From Atrina japonica (Eukaryota > Mollusca > Bivalvia > Pterioida > Pinnidae): DNA of 64,000 nt. Under the pieces are notes generated by a model. The model was given only the letters and a program-made list of their open reading frames with translations. It ran no database searches and had not been told where the DNA came from. Shown here piece after piece: positions 61,006-64,000 of the stretch (position 1 is the first letter of the stretch; each line of letters starts with the position of its first letter). Where the stretch lies: contig BROG01001185.1 in the NCBI GenBank assembly GCA_030159075.1, forward strand, positions 30,001 through 94,000, written 5' to 3'. Made by a program: the position numbers and the translations under genes.

Positions 61006-61858
61006 CCAAGTGCTTGTCATTCAAAGAGAAAATTCTACATCTTTCAGTTGAGACTTCAAACCCACGAGTTCTTGTGGACAGGACCATATAGGTGTGCCTT
61101 GTCCATAGCCCCTTGATTTTTAAGTATATTTTATCTAATCTTTTCATCAAAACATGGTGATTTTGGGATATACCAGGAAATGTGGCCAAAAACAGACCAA
61201 AGCCAAACGTGGTTACACTGTATGTAACTATATGTAAAAAAAAAAAAGGGAGAAGGTAAGACATTGCTCATTGTTTACATTGGCAATGCGAAACACCTGC
61301 CCGGTTATAATTGGCTGTATTATAATTAAAAACACTTAGCAGTCTTGTCTGTGCCTTCCCTCTTCTGTAGAAAGATTACCCTCAGTAAAAACAGAAGTAA
61401 TTTTTCACTCGAGGTGATATAAAAGACATAAATCCATCTCTTTTGTTCAGATTTAAAGTTATTTCTGATTAGCCGCTATGGAAGTAGATGGAGTACCTCG
61501 TGAATAACCCTTAGCATTACTGTAATTGACATTTGGGAATCTAGGTGGACTTCAATACTCTACCCATTAATAATTTAACAATAGAGCTTTCCCATGCTTT
61601 GTGTGCATGCAAATTGACCTTCTTCAATAGTTGCTACTCCAAAGTGGCAAGTGTATTCCAAATGACCCTGTTTTTGACTTACGACCTTCAGTAAAATGGC
61701 CCTGCCCCATGACACCTGGGATTGTCCGTCCTTCCCTTTCTGGGCTGTAGAGATATATAGCTGCAAATTTTCTTGAATGAATTCAGAACTCATTCAGGGC
61801 TTTAGTTTATGCTATTGATACAATGCTTTAGAAGCCTAAGGGAGGTAACTCTTCCTAC
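61006..61858. other. intronic sequence with unsupported open frames
   Basis: A minus frame at 61793-61575 contains an exon-like segment (acceptor CTCTACAG near 61743, donor GTAAGT near 61680), but its phase does not fit the exon just upstream. No other gene is seen. Confidence 0.35.
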
Positions 61859-61965
61859 CTTTGACCCCTTCATCTGCTCCTCAAATGCTGCTTTTAAATC
61901 TTCCAATTCTTGTTTGTGAGATGTTGTAAGTGCGAGCACCTGCTGGTCATGTAATTTCTGCCATT
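61859..61965 (-). CDS. internal exon of coiled-coil protein gene (most upstream exon in window)
   Basis: Minus-strand exon of 107 bp. The acceptor is TTTTGACAG and the donor is AAG|GTAGGA. It starts with two bases completing a codon and then encodes 35 residues beginning WQKLHDQQVLAL and ending EEQMKGSK, finishing in phase 0. The sequence is rich in Gln, Glu, Lys and Leu with heptad-like spacing (HKQELEDLKAAFEEQ), which indicates coiled coil. The next supported exon at 22831-22721 starts in phase 0 and continues the coiled coil, so the two are read as one gene with a very long intron. The protein is not recognised; scaffold or cytoskeletal coiled-coil proteins are the broad possibility, which is inference. 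Earlier exons must lie beyond 64000. Confidence 0.68.
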
Positions 61966-62068
61966 CTGTCAAAATAGATGACATGACATTATCACATCGT
62001 GATTAAAAATGCATGTTCACACAATCAGCAGACCTTAATGTCTGGAGAGCTGATGTCATACCACCTGT

Positions 62069-62085
62069 CCCCCCCCCCCCCCCCC

Positions 62086-62153
<68 letters not shown>

Positions 62154-62182
62154 TACCCCCACCCCCCCCCCCCCCCCCCCCC

Positions 62183-62253
<71 letters not shown>

Positions 62254-62271
62254 CCCCCCCCCCCCCCCACC

Positions 62272-62335
<64 letters not shown>

Positions 62336-62340
62336 ACCCC

Positions 62341-62390
<50 letters not shown>

Positions 62391-62407
62391 ACCCCCCCCC
62401 CCCCCCT

Positions 62408-62463
<56 letters not shown>
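62069..62463. repeat. poly(C) tract, about 395 bp
   Basis: C on the plus strand (G on the minus) with only about a dozen single A, T or G interruptions. Long polyproline and polyglycine frames across it are artefacts. It lies about 100 bp upstream, in gene sense, of the 61965-61859 exon. Confidence 0.9.
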
Positions 62464-62465
<2 letters not shown>

Positions 62466-63237
62466 CCCTGTCTGTGGACAAAACGTTTAGCCTGACTATA
62501 AATCTATTGAAATATAAACAGTTGAATGTATACATGGTATAGCTGTAATATCTACCACTTGCAATATCTATGATCAGCACTTTCAGAAGACACTATGACC
62601 TTTGACCTAGATAATCCCATTTGACCTACTTCCTAGTCTAAATTTCAGCATCTGAATTTATTGTCTATAAACTGGTTCAGGTTTATAAATAGTTAAGTAA
62701 ACCTTTAATTTATTGCACCCAACTGGTTTGAAACAGGTTTCAGTTTTCTCTTTTATTACTTACAGTTTCAAATCTGTTTGAGAAATGGAGGAGAAGTGGT
62801 TTCAGTGGTTTGCATGTAGGCCAAATCTTGCAAAGATGCCAGCAATACTGGGACAAGCAATTAACTCACTGTGACACATTCTTTGTTTTATTCATGAAGT
62901 TTTGAAACCATACTTTGACAAAGATAAGGTTTTGTCGTTGATTTTTTTTTCAAACTACCTCCATCCATTTTTTGGGAGGTGGGGGGGGGTAATACACATC
63001 TTTTTTTTTTTCTTTAAATTGCAAAATTTTGAATAATGAATTGATTGTACTAAAATTTGAATTTGATGTAAACATAATCAATACATTCCAAATGAAAACT
63101 GACTTCATGCTTGATTCTCTTAAGTCCATGACCCATTTGCACAACACATCAGTAAATTTAACGTACTGTTAGCCCATTGGTTTAACATTGGTTAACTTCA
63201 CGTTAAAGCTAACAACCTGTTTTGCGACTGGGTCCAG
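62464..63237. other. intronic sequence, nothing recognised
   Basis: A short GGTGGGGGGGGG run at about 62978. No exon. Confidence 0.4.
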
Positions 63238-63384
63238 GGTCCGGCACCATAAAACTTGAGATTTTACTCAAGTCTGAGAATATTCTCAAATTTTTCTGAT
63301 CAGCCAATCAGATTTCAGGATTAGCCAAAGTTGAGAATTTTTTTTAGACTTAAGCAATTCTTAAGTTTTATGGTGCCAGGCCCA
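63238..63384. mobile_element. family E element
   Basis: The ends GGCACCATAAAACTTGAG and CTTAAGTTTTATGGTGCC are a clear inverted repeat. The inside, GAGAATATTCTC and CAGCCAATCAGATTTC, is shared with 34640. Confidence 0.65.
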
Positions 63385-63489
63385 GATCTTCAAGGTGCTT
63401 TCACAATATAAAACAAGGATGCAGCAAAGGCTGTGCATAATACGCCGATGGGTCTATGAGCAGTTTATAACTCTGTATATAACTGGCTA

Positions 63490-64000
63490 AAAAGTTGTGG
63501 TTTTCAAACTTGGCCGAGTTTTTCTGGCAATAAACATTCTCATAAATTTTCAAATTAATCCGTTAAAAATTACTGAAGTTACTGAGAAGAAAGTGTTTCT
63601 GCAAATGTACATGGGGCAATATATCTGTAAATAACAGGGGAAAAACTTAGGTTATCAAACTTCTGTGAGCTTTTATAGCAATAAACCTCATAAAAAATCA
63701 AGTTAAGCCATTGAAAATTACTCAAGTTATTGAGCAGAAACTATTTCTGCAAATATTCAAGGGGCCATAACTCTATAAATATCCGGCGAAAAAGCTTGGT
63801 TATCGAACTTGTTTGAGCTTTTATGGCAAGTTTAAACTTCTGTGAGCTTTTATAGCAATAAACCTCATAAAAAATCAAGTTAAGCCATTGAAAATTACTC
63901 AAGTTATTGAGCAAAAACTATTTCTGCAAATCTTCAAGGGGCCATAACTCTATAAATATCTGGCAAAAAAGCTTGGTTATCAAACTTGTTTGAGCTTTTA
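63490..64000. repeat. tandem repeat, unit about 150 bp, running off the window
   Basis: Three and a half units with AAAAAGCTTGGTTATC, GAGCTTTTATAGCAATAAAC, AAAATTACTCAAGTTA and AAGGGGCCATAACTCTATAA, spaced 147-152 bp, one of them lengthened by a local duplication (63789 to 63965). Confidence 0.8.

Noticed and set aside
61575..61793. Second exon close to the 61.9-kb exon (peptide QKGKDGQSQVSWGRA)
   Set aside because: Splice-like ends exist, but its starting phase does not match the preceding exon, and the other phase contains a stop.
62013..62580. Polyproline or polyglycine proteins
   Set aside because: They are translations of a poly(C) tract.

Overview
The window looks like nuclear DNA of an invertebrate, most probably a bivalve mollusc. 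It is A+T rich and intron-dominated. It carries tRNA-derived SINEs with a core like those described in bivalves, non-autonomous Helitrons, many small inverted-repeat elements, and very many mini- and microsatellites. The motif AGTTATCTCCCTTTG recurs through it, which I recall as common in mollusc DNA. The species assignment is an inference; no taxonomic marker gene is present.

Coding content is very small. Four short exons on the minus strand have good splice sites and are open in one frame. In transcript order they are 61965-61859, 22831-22721, 15459-15397 and 2844-2715. Their junction phases agree (0/0 at all three junctions), so they are read as parts of one gene spanning the whole window with introns of up to about 39 kb. 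The first two encode charged, leucine-rich coiled coil; the last two encode a low-complexity Ser/Lys/Gln-rich linker. The protein could not be named. Further, weaker candidate exons on the same strand are at 43043-42895, 41810-41704, 25639-25601, 24905-24822 (a possible alternative first exon) and 5462-5252 (a possible terminal exon). One candidate plus-strand exon lies in a GC-rich patch at 16526-16674.

The introns are built from: (1) small inverted-repeat elements in several families, labelled A to G here, of which B (TTAACTCATCAACCCCT ends) and C (TACAGTRAARCYTG ends, TA targets) are the most numerous; (2) tRNA-derived SINEs of at least three families; (3) Helitron-like elements, one apparently complete at 48309-49891; (4) minisatellite arrays with units of 15, 18, 26, 29, 33, 34, 40, 42, 51, 54 and about 68 bp; (5) microsatellites, including several long GA tracts, a TA tract and an almost pure C tract of about 395 bp.

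Most long open frames in the window (36.9-38.4 kb, 50.3-51.4 kb, 3.1-3.75 kb, 62.0-62.6 kb, the GA tracts) result from tandem repetition and are not proteins. Several minisatellites appear to have grown out of family C elements. No operon, CRISPR array, prophage, viral gene, toxin gene or intact transposase was found.
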